Shown here: positions 51,155 to 60,190 of the stretch, piece by piece
How positions within the stretch are numbered: position 1 is the first letter of the stretch
Layout of the letters: every line of letters begins with the position of its first letter
Assembly: GCF_050859505.1 (NCBI RefSeq)
Contig: NZ_CP193934.1
Span: forward strand, 992,001-1,056,000
DNA: 64,000 nt
Direction of reading: 5' to 3'
Source of the DNA: Marinirhabdus sp050859505
GTDB lineage: Bacteria > Bacteroidota > Bacteroidia > Flavobacteriales > Flavobacteriaceae
The notes under the pieces: model-generated
Told to the model about the DNA's origin: nothing
The model's database searches: none
What the model saw: only the letters and a program-made list of their open reading frames with translations
Made by a program: the position numbers and the translations under genes

Positions 51155-51898
51155 ATGGCGCTCGTTCCAAAAATATTTAGTTCCCGTTCTGGCCAGGAAG
51201 GGGAATTTTATGCTACTATAAAAAAAATACTGGGTTTTAAGCCTAAAAATATTGCCATTTTTGAAGAAGCCTTTACCCATCGTTCTTTAAACGAAAAAAA
51301 TAGTAAAGGAATTCCTCAAAATTATGAACGAATGGAGTTTCTGGGAGATGCTATGTTGGGATCTGTTATTGCTTCACACCTTTACAAAGAAGTACCTTCT
51401 GGAGATGAGGGCTATTTGACGAAAATGCGATCTAAAGTAGTAAGCCGAGAGCATTTAAACGAATTAGGAAGAGACCTTCAACTCATTAAACTTCTGAAAA
51501 CAAATATTCCAACCAAGCAGTTTGGCGGAAACATTCACGGAAATATTTTTGAAGCCTTGGTAGGTGCCATTTATCTGGATCGAGGTTTTCCGTATTGTGA
51601 AAAATTTATTTATAAGAGGGTGATAAAACCTTATGTAGACATTGAGCGGTTAGAAGGAAAAGTAATTAGCTACAAAAGCCTTTTTATTGAATGGTGCCAA
51701 AAGCATAAAAAAGCCTTCAAATATGTAGTGTATGACGACACAGGCAATGATGAATTAAAACATTTTGCCGTGAAACTTCAGTTGGATAATATTACCGTTG
51801 GAAAAGCTAGGGCCACTTCAAAGAAAAAAGCCGAAGAACGTGCCTCAAAAAGAGCCTACTATAAATTACAAGTAGCCATAGAAAAAGATTTAAACTAA
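51155..51898 (+). CDS. rnc: Ribonuclease III
   Basis: A 247-residue double-strand-specific RNase processing rRNA and mRNA. The signature ERMEFLGDAMLGS (59-70) holds E61 and D65. The second metal motif is GNIFEALVGAIYLD, and a double-strand RNA-binding domain covers about 170-245. It completes the acpP-fabF-rnc operon. Confidence 0.96.
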   Translation: MALVPKIFSSRSGQEGEFYATIKKILGFKPKNIAIFEEAFTHRSLNEKNSKGIPQNYERMEFLGDAMLGSVIASHLYKEVPSGDEGYLTKMRSKVVSREHLNELGRDLQLIKLLKTNIPTKQFGGNIHGNIFEALVGAIYLDRGFPYCEKFIYKRVIKPYVDIERLEGKVISYKSLFIEWCQKHKKAFKYVVYDDTGNDELKHFAVKLQLDNITVGKARATSKKKAEERASKRAYYKLQVAIEKDLN

Positions 51899-52009
51899 AC
51901 GTTACATTCGTTTACAAAAGGTTCGCTATTTTAGTGTTTCAACATTTCAAATATAATTCCATCAATTTTTTTGTGATCTGGAGTTTGTGATTTGGAATTT
52001 TACAAAGTT

Positions 52010-52501
52010 ATGGCCAACCACAAACTTATTCTAGACGATGCTATAGGCGAAGATTTTTCGCTTATCGCTATACATTGTAGTGAAGAAGCTTACAAAATGG
52101 CTTATCTGCTTAATAAATTTATACACTTGCGTTTAGAGCGTAGGCGTAGAGATCTTGATTTTTCAGAAGAAGGACTGGAAATTACATTCCCTTTGTTCGA
52201 TTTTGAAGATACAAATCAGTATACAACCTATCATTTAGTGGCCAACAAATGCAAGACAGTAGCAGCACATACCGTTGCTAGTGGGGGCTTATTTGGAGAT
52301 GAAACGGCAGAAGAAGTCGTTACCAAATACTTATTGCCAGAATTTAAAAAAGTAGATTTTTTTCTGAAGATTTCTTCAGAATATGAGACCACACCCATCA
52401 GGAAATTACTGATGCAATTAAACGAAATAAATCAGGTAATTTCAGCCTTTATGGTTGAAGTTTCCGAAGTGAAATCCAGAGAAAACTTAATTTTTGACTA
52501 A
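52010..52501 (+). CDS. IPExxxVDY-family protein
   Basis: A 163-residue cytoplasmic protein of a Bacteroidetes-specific family, recognised by LPEFKKVDFFLKISSE (the IPExxxVDY box). The function is unknown; its place directly before pyk is conserved in Flavobacteria. I use ATG 52010 rather than an earlier TTG at 51992. Its last base is shared with the pyk start (TAATG), so they are coupled. Confidence 0.82.
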   Translation: MANHKLILDDAIGEDFSLIAIHCSEEAYKMAYLLNKFIHLRLERRRRDLDFSEEGLEITFPLFDFEDTNQYTTYHLVANKCKTVAAHTVASGGLFGDETAEEVVTKYLLPEFKKVDFFLKISSEYETTPIRKLLMQLNEINQVISAFMVEVSEVKSRENLIFD

Positions 52502-53931
52502 TGCCGAAACAAAAAAGAACTAAAATAGTAGCCACACTTGGCCCAGCAACTTCAGATAGAGAAACCCTGCGCGCCATGATTCAAGAAGGCGTAGATGTAT
52601 TCAGAGTTAATTTTTCCCACGCCAATTATGAAGATGTGAAAGAACGCATCCAAATGATTCGTTCTCTGGGAGAAGAAATGGATACCACTACTGCAATTCT
52701 GGGAGATTTACAGGGCCCAAAGTTACGCGTTGGGATGATGAAAGAAGAAGTGGTGGTGCAGCCGGGTGATGTTATTAAATTTTGTACCGGGAAAGAATTT
52801 GAAGGCACCGCCAAAAGAGTGTATATGAATTACGACAACTTTCCAAAAGATGTGAAAGTAGGAGAGCGTATTTTACTTGACGACGGAAAACTTATGTTTG
52901 AAGTACTGGAAACAAACAATAAAAATGAAGTTAAAGCCGCGGTTATACAAGGAGGACCTTTACGTTCAAGAAAGGGCGTTAATTTGCCAAATACAAATAT
53001 TTCTCTTCCCGCTCTTACCAAAAAAGATAAAGAAGACGCGATTTTCGCTATTAGTCAGAAAGTAGATTGGATTGCGCTTTCGTTCGTTCGTCATGCCGAA
53101 GATTTAAAAGAGCTCCAAGCATTAATTGAAGCACATAGCGAATATAAAATTCCTATCATCGCCAAGATTGAAAAACCTGAAGCCGTAAAAAATATAGATA
53201 AAATTGTAGCCTATTGCGATGGCTTAATGGTAGCGCGAGGCGATTTAGGGGTAGAAGTGCCCGCAGAAGAAGTGCCGCTTATCCAAAAAGAATTGGTGCT
53301 TACTGCCAAGCGAGCTAGAATCCCTGTAATTATCGCTACACAAATGATGGAAACAATGATTACTTCCCTAACCCCAACAAGGGCAGAGGTTAACGATGTG
53401 GCCAATAGTGTGATGGATGGTGCAGATGCGGTGATGCTTTCTGGAGAAACTTCGGTGGGAAAATACCCTGTCGATGTAATTAAGACAATGACCAAAATCT
53501 GTAAAAATGTTGAGAATTCAGGACTGATTAATGTGCCACAGGAGCCACCACATATTCGTACCAATCGCTATATTACGAAGTCTGTTTGTTACCATGCGGC
53601 GAGTATGGCCAATGAGATTTCAGCAAAAGCTATTTGTACGTTGACCAATAGCGGGTATACTGCCTTTCAAATTTCAGCTTGGAGACCGGCTGCACATATT
53701 TTGGTATACACTAGCAACCGTAGGATTTTATCGCGTCTCAACTTATTATGGGGTGTAAAATCGTTCTATTATGACAAGTTTGTAAGCACAGACGAAACGG
53801 TAGACGATGTAAACCGAATTGCCCACGAACGCGGTTTTGTGGAAAAAGGGGATTATCTTATTAACCTGGCGGCAATGCCTATTACGGATAAAGGAATGGT
53901 GAATACCTTACGGGTGAGCCAGGTGAAATAA
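52501..53931 (+). CDS. pyk: Pyruvate kinase
   Basis: A 476-residue glycolytic enzyme converting phosphoenolpyruvate and ADP to pyruvate and ATP. It starts KRTKIVATLGPATSDRETL and has the substrate/metal segment IPIIAKIEKPEAVKNIDKI. VARGDLGVEV and the regulatory C-domain are present. The A, B and C domains are complete. It ends exactly at the stop of the opposite-strand gene at 53932. Confidence 0.97.
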   Translation: MPKQKRTKIVATLGPATSDRETLRAMIQEGVDVFRVNFSHANYEDVKERIQMIRSLGEEMDTTTAILGDLQGPKLRVGMMKEEVVVQPGDVIKFCTGKEFEGTAKRVYMNYDNFPKDVKVGERILLDDGKLMFEVLETNNKNEVKAAVIQGGPLRSRKGVNLPNTNISLPALTKKDKEDAIFAISQKVDWIALSFVRHAEDLKELQALIEAHSEYKIPIIAKIEKPEAVKNIDKIVAYCDGLMVARGDLGVEVPAEEVPLIQKELVLTAKRARIPVIIATQMMETMITSLTPTRAEVNDVANSVMDGADAVMLSGETSVGKYPVDVIKTMTKICKNVENSGLINVPQEPPHIRTNRYITKSVCYHAASMANEISAKAICTLTNSGYTAFQISAWRPAAHILVYTSNRRILSRLNLLWGVKSFYYDKFVSTDETVDDVNRIAHERGFVEKGDYLINLAAMPITDKGMVNTLRVSQVK

Positions 53932-55059
53932 TTATTCTTTTATAAAAGGTTGACTAGAAAATCCAGTGTCAAATCTAGCTTTCAATATATAAAATCCAGA
54001 GGCCAGTTTAGAAATATCAATACTGCCATTGTTAAAACTTGGCTCCAACAACAATTGCCCACTAACTGAATAAATTTGAATTTCTTTTGGAGCCAAATTA
54101 TTTGATGAAGTGATTCGTACTAGTTGTGAGGTAGGATTAGGGGACAGTGTAAAACTTGTTAATTCATTTTCTTCTATTCCCAGTTCACAATAATCAGAAT
54201 CATAGTAATATACTAATGGGTCTACTTCCCAATTTCCATAAGGAACATCGCCGTTATTTGCAGCAGTAGGACTATCTACTACGATGCAAAACAGCATATC
54301 ATTTAGACTTGCACGCATTTCTGTTAATATGGTATTATTGCCATTTTGTAAATTAAGCAATATTATACCTGTAAAGCCAACATTTACATCTGTGAGATTG
54401 GGATTATTAGAGAGGTCTAATTCAGTAAGATTATTACTTTGACCAAATATCAAACCATCTTCGTAACCACCTATATCCAGTGCCTCAAGATTGGGACAGT
54501 TTGAAAAATCTAAACTATCAAATTGGCAATAAGCACCATAAAAAGTTTCTAGTAGCGGTATTTGTGTTAAGTTTAAAGAAACTAATTGAAAATTTGCATA
54601 GGTGTCTAAAAATTTTAAATTTGGAGCACCACTCAAATCTAGCGAAGTAAATTCATTAGCTCCACCCGCATCAAATGTAGGATTTCCGCAAAGAAGTTCT
54701 TCTAAGGCAAGATTATTCTCCATGATAAGTTCAGTAAGTTTATTGTCTTGACAGTCTAATGCTACTAGATTCTGGTTTTGTGAAACATTAAGAGAAGTTA
54801 AGTCTGTAAAATTAATTCTAAGAACTTCTAACGCAGCAAAATCTTCAATCCCGGTAAGGTCGGTTATAGGAACTTGATCAATATTTAATTCTGTTACACC
54901 TTCAATATCTGCGGTATTCACTTGTCCATTAACAGTTCCATCAGTGTCGATAGCATTAAAAATTAAAAACATTTCGAACTCTTCATCTGGAATAAGAGTA
55001 ATCTGTGCAAAAGAATGATAGCCAATAGTTATTCCCAGAAAAAGTAATATATGTTTCAT
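53932..55059 (-). CDS. Secreted leucine-rich-repeat protein with type IX sorting tail
   Basis: A 375-residue exported protein. A signal peptide at the start is followed by leucine-rich-type repeats (LTELDLSNNPNLTDV, about 60-270). A C-terminal type A sorting domain carries FTLSPNPTSQLVRI and GFYILKARF. It is likely a surface binding protein. It converges on pyk with zero bases between the stops. The product may end a little irregularly, with QPFIKE. Confidence 0.88.
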   Translation of the reverse strand: MKHILLFLGITIGYHSFAQITLIPDEEFEMFLIFNAIDTDGTVNGQVNTADIEGVTELNIDQVPITDLTGIEDFAALEVLRINFTDLTSLNVSQNQNLVALDCQDNKLTELIMENNLALEELLCGNPTFDAGGANEFTSLDLSGAPNLKFLDTYANFQLVSLNLTQIPLLETFYGAYCQFDSLDFSNCPNLEALDIGGYEDGLIFGQSNNLTELDLSNNPNLTDVNVGFTGIILLNLQNGNNTILTEMRASLNDMLFCIVVDSPTAANNGDVPYGNWEVDPLVYYYDSDYCELGIEENELTSFTLSPNPTSQLVRITSSNNLAPKEIQIYSVSGQLLLEPSFNNGSIDISKLASGFYILKARFDTGFSSQPFIKE

Positions 55060-55105
55060 AGTAGTAAAGTTTTATTTGATTAAGTAGCTACTGTGCTATA
55101 AACAA

Positions 55106-55121
55106 AAGTGAAATTTCACTT
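55106..55121. other. Perfect 16-bp palindrome upstream of the LRR gene
   Basis: AAGTGAAATTTCACTT is its own complement and lies 47 bp upstream of the secreted LRR gene. It could be an operator; no regulator is linked. Confidence 0.4.
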
Positions 55122-55133
55122 AACTTAAAGATA

Positions 55134-55173
55134 CATAAAAAAACCTGTTAGGTCATAAAGAACCAACAGGTTT
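55134..55173 (-). terminator. Terminator of the SH3 lipoprotein gene
   Basis: AAACCTGTT (55141-55149) and AACAGGTTT (55165-55173) pair, with a smaller inner GGTC/GAACC stem. On the minus strand the stem is followed by T7. Confidence 0.75.
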
Positions 55174-55211
55174 GAATTTTTGGGAATTTGAGATGTTACA
55201 TCAATAGAAAT

Positions 55212-55982
55212 TTAATCAACAACAGCAGTATATTCAATCTTCATCATGTCTCCTTCTTTGGAAATAGTAACTCCGCTCCCAAAGCCTTCGGCTGCTTGAC
55301 TGTAGGTGATTTTCTGTAACTCATTGTCCTTTCTTTCTAATATCAAGTCGCTTGTAAGTAAGTGCTCTGCTTTTTTGCTATTCTTGATGGTTTCAGAATC
55401 TTTTCCCTTTGGGTTTGGAAAATTGAAGGCCATTGGGATATCGTATAATTTTTGAGCAATATAAAAAGCTTCGTGCCACTGTTGGGTGGGTAATAAAACC
55501 GCTTCTGTATTGGTAGGATTGCTCGCCGTACCTCCGGTAGTTTCAGTATAGGAAACATTGGGGAAGGTGGTTTTCAAATCTTGTACATACATTTTGGCAT
55601 TGGTACCTTTCTCTGGAGGGAAAAATTTTGAAAGGAAGCCATTAAAGGCAAATCCTGTCTTATTATTATATTCAACTTCGTTCATACCGCCATCAATACC
55701 GCCAACGTTCATTGTTTTATTAGCTTCGTTGGTAAGTACTTTTAACTTGGTTCCGTAGGGCATTACGGCTAGCTTATCGCTATTCAAATTGTTGAATTCT
55801 CTCAGTGTCAGTCCGCTAGGTGCCGTGACGTATAAATACCCTGTTTCAGTAGAGGGGGTGGTGTCTGCTACAGCCAGATCGTGGTTTTCTGGCGTAGTTT
55901 CGGTGTCGGTGGTTTCATTTTTGCAAGACATAAAAACCGTTGCAAAGGTTAGGGCGATGATAGTAAGTGCTACTTTTTTCAT
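55212..55982 (-). CDS. SH3-domain lipoprotein
   Basis: A 256-residue lipoprotein. The signal ends in VFMSC (cysteine at 20). A bacterial SH3-like domain lies at about 47-120, with YVTAPSGLTLRE and TGFAFNGFL. A C-terminal domain of about 130 residues has no recognised family. SH3 domains of this type usually bind peptidoglycan. It is downstream of dinB in genome order but separated by a hairpin-rich gap and its own promoter. Confidence 0.72.
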   Translation of the reverse strand: MKKVALTIIALTFATVFMSCKNETTDTETTPENHDLAVADTTPSTETGYLYVTAPSGLTLREFNNLNSDKLAVMPYGTKLKVLTNEANKTMNVGGIDGGMNEVEYNNKTGFAFNGFLSKFFPPEKGTNAKMYVQDLKTTFPNVSYTETTGGTASNPTNTEAVLLPTQQWHEAFYIAQKLYDIPMAFNFPNPKGKDSETIKNSKKAEHLLTSDLILERKDNELQKITYSQAAEGFGSGVTISKEGDMMKIEYTAVVD

Positions 55983-56129
55983 AATGTTAGCGTTTTAGTT
56001 AATATTTAGATTCAAAAAAGTAGTTTTTTACATAGGGTATTTCTAAGTTATCTTATTTCCTCCCCCTTATTGCATCCGACGAGCTTTTTCTGCGAGAGGA
56101 ATGCACAGAGATGCCGCAAGCGGAGGGGG

Positions 56130-57236
56130 TTAAAAGTCCAATTTCAACTGCACATCAATTGTTTTTTCTGAAATCGCCGCCTTTTTTTTAGGGTTTTCGT
56201 TGTTCAGGTTACTCATGCTTATACCTAGTAAACGTACAGAGTCCTTCATTTCGTCTTGGTATAACAAATCTTTAACGTTCTCAAGGATCAATTCTTTGGA
56301 AGCAATGTATAACGGCAGGGTCTTACTTCTCGTTTGTAAGGTAAAATCGCGGTATTTAATTTTAAGGGTAATAGTTCGGCCGGCAACTTTGCTTTTTTTG
56401 AGGCGTTTGGCCACTTCTTCGGCAATGTTCTCAAGGCGTTCCAGCATAAATATTTCAGAAGAAATATTCTCGTTAAACGTGCGCTCGGCAGCCAACGATT
56501 TACGGGTGCGTTCGGTTTTCACCTTACTGGTATGAATGCCACGAACAATATTATAGTAATACCCGCCACTTTTACCGAAGTGTTCTTCCAGATATTCCAA
56601 AGGTTTTTTTTTAAGATCAGCCCCTGTGTAAATACCGTGGCGGTACATTTTTTCCTTCATCACTTTGCCTACGCCATAAAATTTCTTGATATCTAAGTGT
56701 TCCAAAAACTCCAAAACTTCTTCTGGAGGAACCGTTTTTTGTCCGTTGGGCTTATTGACATCGCTTGCCACCTTCGCAATAAACTTATTAATGCTAATCC
56801 CTGCGGAAGCGTTTAAACCTGTGCGCTCTTTTATCTTTTGACGTATTTCTAAGGCTATCAAGGATGCACTTGGATTGCCTTTTTTGTTTTCGGTTACATC
56901 CAGGTAAGCTTCGTCTAGGGAAAGAGGCTCTACAAGATCTGTGTATTCAAAAAACACCTTTCTAATTGTAGCTGAAATTTCCTGATAACGGTCAAAATTG
57001 GTTCGTACAAAGATAAGGTGGGGACATAATTTTTTAGCCAAAGCACCGCTCATCGCAGATCTCACGCCATATTTACGCGCCTCATAACTAGCAGCACTCA
57101 CCACGCCACGCGTACCCCCACCACCAACGGCAATGGGTTTGCCAACGAGCGAAGGATCGTCCAGTTGCTCTACCGAAGCATAAAAGGCGTCCATATCTAC
57201 GTGAATTATTTTCCGAAGCGGAAGATCGGTTTCCAT
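56130..57236 (-). CDS. dinB: DNA polymerase IV (Y family)
   Basis: A 368-residue translesion polymerase. Catalytic aspartates are D14 (IHVDMDAFYAS) and the acidic pair in SLDEAYLDVTE. The palm, fingers, thumb and little-finger domains are present, and the C-terminus is KKKAAISEKTIDVQLKLDF, possibly holding a beta-clamp-binding motif. It copies damaged DNA at reduced fidelity. Confidence 0.93.
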   Translation of the reverse strand: METDLPLRKIIHVDMDAFYASVEQLDDPSLVGKPIAVGGGGTRGVVSAASYEARKYGVRSAMSGALAKKLCPHLIFVRTNFDRYQEISATIRKVFFEYTDLVEPLSLDEAYLDVTENKKGNPSASLIALEIRQKIKERTGLNASAGISINKFIAKVASDVNKPNGQKTVPPEEVLEFLEHLDIKKFYGVGKVMKEKMYRHGIYTGADLKKKPLEYLEEHFGKSGGYYYNIVRGIHTSKVKTERTRKSLAAERTFNENISSEIFMLERLENIAEEVAKRLKKSKVAGRTITLKIKYRDFTLQTRSKTLPLYIASKELILENVKDLLYQDEMKDSVRLLGISMSNLNNENPKKKAAISEKTIDVQLKLDF

Positions 57237-57261
57237 AGGGTAAATTTAATACCTTTATTCC

Positions 57262-57291
57262 CAATGTCAGGTGGAGCGCAGTCGAAACCTA
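57262..57291. repeat. Dispersed repeat, copy A
   Basis: This 30-bp stretch differs from 59385-59414 at only two positions; the core is GAGCGCAGTCGAAACCTA. It lies between dinB and the NAD(P)-binding gene. A degenerate copy of the core is near 31850. Confidence 0.6.
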
Positions 57292-57332
57292 ATCTGAGAA
57301 TATAATTTTAAATTAATCCCAATTAGAACACT

Positions 57333-57983
57333 ATGCCCAAAACAGCCATTATATTAGGAGCCACCGGATTGGTAGGCGGAAAATTACTGGAACTGCTTCT
57401 AAAAGATGAAGACTATACAAAACTGAAATTATTCAGTAGAAGTTCTTGTACTATTTCTCATCCTAAAATTGAAGAGCACCTTATCGATTTGTTTGAATTG
57501 GAAAAGTATTCTGAAACTTTCACAGGCGATGTGGTTTTCTGCTGCATAGGAACTACCAAAGCAAAAACGCCCGATAAAGAAACCTACCGAAAGATTGATT
57601 ACGGTATCCCCGTTACTGCTGCTATAGTGGCAAAAAACAACGGCATTAAAATCTTTGAGGTCATTTCAGCAATGGGGGCCGACCCAAAAAGCAGGACGTT
57701 TTATAATAAAATAAAAGGCGAAATGGAACGGGACGTTCTCAAACGTAACATTGACGGGACTTATATTTTTCAACCCTCCTTACTAGGCGGGGATAGAAGT
57801 GAAAAGCGGTTTGGAGAACGTATGGCGCAGGTTTTTATGGGAGCCTTCAGCTTCTTAATCCCCGAGAAATACAAAATTATTGAGCCAGAAACAATTGCTC
57901 TGGCAATGGCAAAGGTTGCCAAGACAAAATATGGCAAACAGCGCATTCCTTCAGATGAAATAAAAGAGTTAGCAAATACATGA
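57333..57983 (+). CDS. NAD(P)-binding protein (atypical SDR/epimerase type)
   Basis: A 216-residue Rossmann-fold protein. GATGLVG is at 9-15 after KTAIIL, followed by a second helix-strand-helix set, and the QPSLLGGDRSEKRFGE segment is of the atypical SDR type (HTATIP2-like). The active-site tyrosine motif is not clearly canonical, so it may bind a nucleotide without dehydrogenase activity. It overlaps the next gene by 4 bp (ATGA). Confidence 0.8.
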   Translation: MPKTAIILGATGLVGGKLLELLLKDEDYTKLKLFSRSSCTISHPKIEEHLIDLFELEKYSETFTGDVVFCCIGTTKAKTPDKETYRKIDYGIPVTAAIVAKNNGIKIFEVISAMGADPKSRTFYNKIKGEMERDVLKRNIDGTYIFQPSLLGGDRSEKRFGERMAQVFMGAFSFLIPEKYKIIEPETIALAMAKVAKTKYGKQRIPSDEIKELANT

Positions 57984-58357
57984 ATTTAAACCAAGTCACC
58001 ATACCGTCTTTGGACGTGCCAAAAGCAATCCAGTTTTATGAGAAATTAGGGCTGAGACTTATTGTACATACCCACGATGCCTATGCGAGGTTTGAATGTT
58101 TGGAAGGAGACGCTACGTTTTCAATCCATCAAGTTACGACTTTGCCAGAGGGAGAAGGCATCATCATTTATTTTGAAGTTGCTACTATTGCTGAAAAGGT
58201 TTCAGAACTAAAAGAAAAAGGAATTGTTTTTGAAACCGAAATCACCCAACAATCCTGGCTATGGACTGAAGCCAAGTTAAAAGATCTTGATGGAAATACT
58301 ATCATCATCTATCACGCAGGAACCAACCGAAAAAACCCACCATGGCGCAAGAAATAG
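57980..58357 (+). CDS. VOC-family (glyoxalase-fold) protein
   Basis: A 125-residue protein with the paired beta-alpha-beta-beta-beta fold of glyoxalase/bleomycin-resistance proteins. It starts NLNQVTIPSLDVPKAIQFYEKL and ends with LKDLDGNTIIIYHAG, where H and E would bind a metal. Its substrate is unknown. It overlaps the preceding gene by 4 bp and the CYTH gene by 16 bp. Confidence 0.82.
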   Translation: MNLNQVTIPSLDVPKAIQFYEKLGLRLIVHTHDAYARFECLEGDATFSIHQVTTLPEGEGIIIYFEVATIAEKVSELKEKGIVFETEITQQSWLWTEAKLKDLDGNTIIIYHAGTNRKNPPWRKK

Positions 58358-58812
58358 AACGAAAATTTTTAATATCCTCCGATGCTTACAAAGCCGAAGC
58401 CTTTTCAAAAAAACGAATCGTACAAGGTTTTTTAAATACACATCCCGAACGTACGGTACGCGTTAGAATTAAAGGAGATAAAGGATTTATAACCGTAAAA
58501 GGAAAATCCAATAAGGCCGGAACCACTAGATTTGAGTGGGAACGGGAGCTAGACGTCGCTGAAGCAGAAGCACTCTTGAAATTATGCGAAGAAGGCGTCA
58601 TAGAAAAAACAAGGTATGAAGTTAACGCTGAAAAGCATGTTTTTGAAATTGACGAGTTCCAGGGAAATAACTTAGGATTAATTGTTGCTGAAATAGAACT
58701 TTCCGATGAAAATGAAAGCTTTATAAAGCCAGCATGGTTAGGAAAAGAAGTAACGGGAGATATAAAATATTATAATTCAAGTTTAAGTAAAAATCCTTTT
58801 AAAAAATGGTGA
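58342..58812 (+). CDS. CYTH-domain protein (triphosphate-tunnel metalloenzyme)
   Basis: A 156-residue protein whose N-terminal QEIERKFLI contains the ExExK motif (E4, E6, K8). The basic/acidic tunnel residues recur (RVRIKGDKGFITVKGK; EIDEFQGNNLGLIVAEIELS). Such proteins hydrolyse inorganic or nucleoside triphosphates, or make cyclic AMP or thiamine triphosphate. The neighbours give no hint. It overlaps the VOC gene by 16 bp. Confidence 0.85.
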   Translation: MAQEIERKFLISSDAYKAEAFSKKRIVQGFLNTHPERTVRVRIKGDKGFITVKGKSNKAGTTRFEWERELDVAEAEALLKLCEEGVIEKTRYEVNAEKHVFEIDEFQGNNLGLIVAEIELSDENESFIKPAWLGKEVTGDIKYYNSSLSKNPFKKW

Positions 58813-58866
58813 GAATGTCTCCGTGATTCTCCGGGAGCCTCTGTATAACAAACAAAATAATTTTAT

Positions 58867-59361
58867 ATGAAAATCAAAATCATACTTTTATTCGCAGTAC
58901 TAGCAATGCTATCCTGTAAGCCCGAAATTCATCGTGAATACCTCATGGAACCTTGTCCGGAAGACGAAAAACCGTCGATTGCCGCATTAAAAGCGCAACT
59001 CACCAAAGACGGATTTCAAATTTTTGACTACGTGGATCCGGACTCAGGAGATACCGTAGTAATGCAACAATACTATATGGCTTTTTTAAAAGCTGGGCCT
59101 AACCGAAGTCAAACCCAGGCAGTAGCCGATAGCCTTCAAAAACTACATTTAGAGCATTTAGGGCGTATGTATGCCAACGGATTTGCAGACATCTCTGGGC
59201 CTTTTGGAGACGATGGCGAAATTAGAGGTGTAACTATTTATAATGTACCCACCTTAAAAATGGCAGATAGTCTAGCCAATAGCGACCCGATGGTAAAAGC
59301 GGGCAGATTAGCTATTGAGATGCATCCGTGGTGGGCTGCCAAAGGATTTGGGTTGCGTTAA
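58867..59361 (+). CDS. YciI-like lipoprotein
   Basis: A 164-residue protein. The lipoprotein signal ends MLSC (cysteine at 17). A YciI-like domain (about 50-164) has GRMYANGFADISGPFGDDGE and MADSLANSDPMVKAGRLAIE. The membrane anchor is unusual for this normally cytoplasmic fold. The enzymatic role is unknown. Confidence 0.75.
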   Translation: MKIKIILLFAVLAMLSCKPEIHREYLMEPCPEDEKPSIAALKAQLTKDGFQIFDYVDPDSGDTVVMQQYYMAFLKAGPNRSQTQAVADSLQKLHLEHLGRMYANGFADISGPFGDDGEIRGVTIYNVPTLKMADSLANSDPMVKAGRLAIEMHPWWAAKGFGLR

Positions 59362-59384
59362 CTTAAATATATAGTGGCTCGTAA

Positions 59385-59414
59385 CAATGTCTGGTTGAGC
59401 GCAGTCGAAACCTA
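59385..59414. repeat. Dispersed repeat, copy B
   Basis: A 30-bp element matching 57262-57291 with two mismatches. It lies in the promoter gap of the metal-locus regulator. Confidence 0.6.
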
Positions 59415-59465
59415 TTTCTAAGGCTACAAATTGAATAGTTCTCGATAACGAGCAAACGAGTAACG

Positions 59466-59491
59466 TTATTTTTAGCCAAGACTAAAAATAA
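59466..59491 (+). promoter_or_regulatory. Palindromic operator of the metal regulator
   Basis: TTATTTTTAG (59466-59475) and CTAAAAATAA (59482-59491) are exact complements around CCAAGA. The site lies just upstream of the expected -33 position of the regulator gene, as in autoregulated DtxR/MntR genes. Confidence 0.5.
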
Positions 59492-59517
59492 AAACAGCAC
59501 AGTTCAAAAAATAAGAT

Positions 59518-59525
59518 TACCTTTG
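59518..59525 (+). promoter_or_regulatory. -7 box abutting the regulator start
   Basis: TACCTTTG matches TAnnTTTG and ends 4 nt before ATG 59530. The transcript is probably leaderless. Confidence 0.5.
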
Positions 59526-59529
59526 CCGT

Positions 59530-60186
59530 ATGTTTTCATTAGCAGAGGAGAATTATTTAAAAGCTATTTACCACCTTGAGAATAAAAGTCAGGGTGTGGT
59601 AAGTACCAATGCCATTGCAGAAGCGATGGATACCAAACCATCTTCGGTAACCGATATGGTTCAGAAATTGGCGGAAAAAGAAGTTTTGTCTTATGTAAAA
59701 TACAAAGGAACTTCCTTAACAGAAGCAGGAAAAAAAACAGCCGCCAATGTTATTCGCAAGCATCGTTTATGGGAGGTGTTTCTGGTGGAAAAATTAGATT
59801 TTCATTGGGATCAAGTACACGATATTGCAGAGCAACTAGAGCACGTGCAAAGCGAAGAACTCATTTCTCGTTTAGATAAATTTTTGGGATTTCCAGATTT
59901 TGATCCGCACGGAGACCCCATCCCAGATAAACACGGTAATGTAAAACCCACCGAGAAAAAACTACTTTCAGAACTCGACAAACAACAAAAAGGCGTTTGC
60001 GTAGGTGTGAAAGAAAGCGATAGCGAATTTCTCAGATATTTGGATAAAAAGAACATCACCATTGGCACTAAAATTTCAGTGCTAGGAAAAGAATTTTTTG
60101 ATGGCTCTATGATCATTCAAGTGGGACGGGACCAATTTTTTATTTCAAAGAAAATAGCCGAAAATCTATACATACAAACTAACTAG
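59530..60186 (+). CDS. DtxR/MntR-family metal-dependent regulator
   Basis: A 218-residue repressor. An N-terminal winged helix (about 5-65; MDTKPSSVTDMVQKLAEKEV) is followed by a dimerisation/metal domain (HRLWEVFLVEKLDF, HDIAEQLEH) and a C-terminal SH3-like FeoA-type domain. Metal choice, Mn or Fe, is not certain, but the downstream TroA/ZnuA importer favours manganese or zinc. A palindrome upstream suggests autoregulation. Confidence 0.9.
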   Translation: MFSLAEENYLKAIYHLENKSQGVVSTNAIAEAMDTKPSSVTDMVQKLAEKEVLSYVKYKGTSLTEAGKKTAANVIRKHRLWEVFLVEKLDFHWDQVHDIAEQLEHVQSEELISRLDKFLGFPDFDPHGDPIPDKHGNVKPTEKKLLSELDKQQKGVCVGVKESDSEFLRYLDKKNITIGTKISVLGKEFFDGSMIIQVGRDQFFISKKIAENLYIQTN

Positions 60187-60190
60187 TAGT

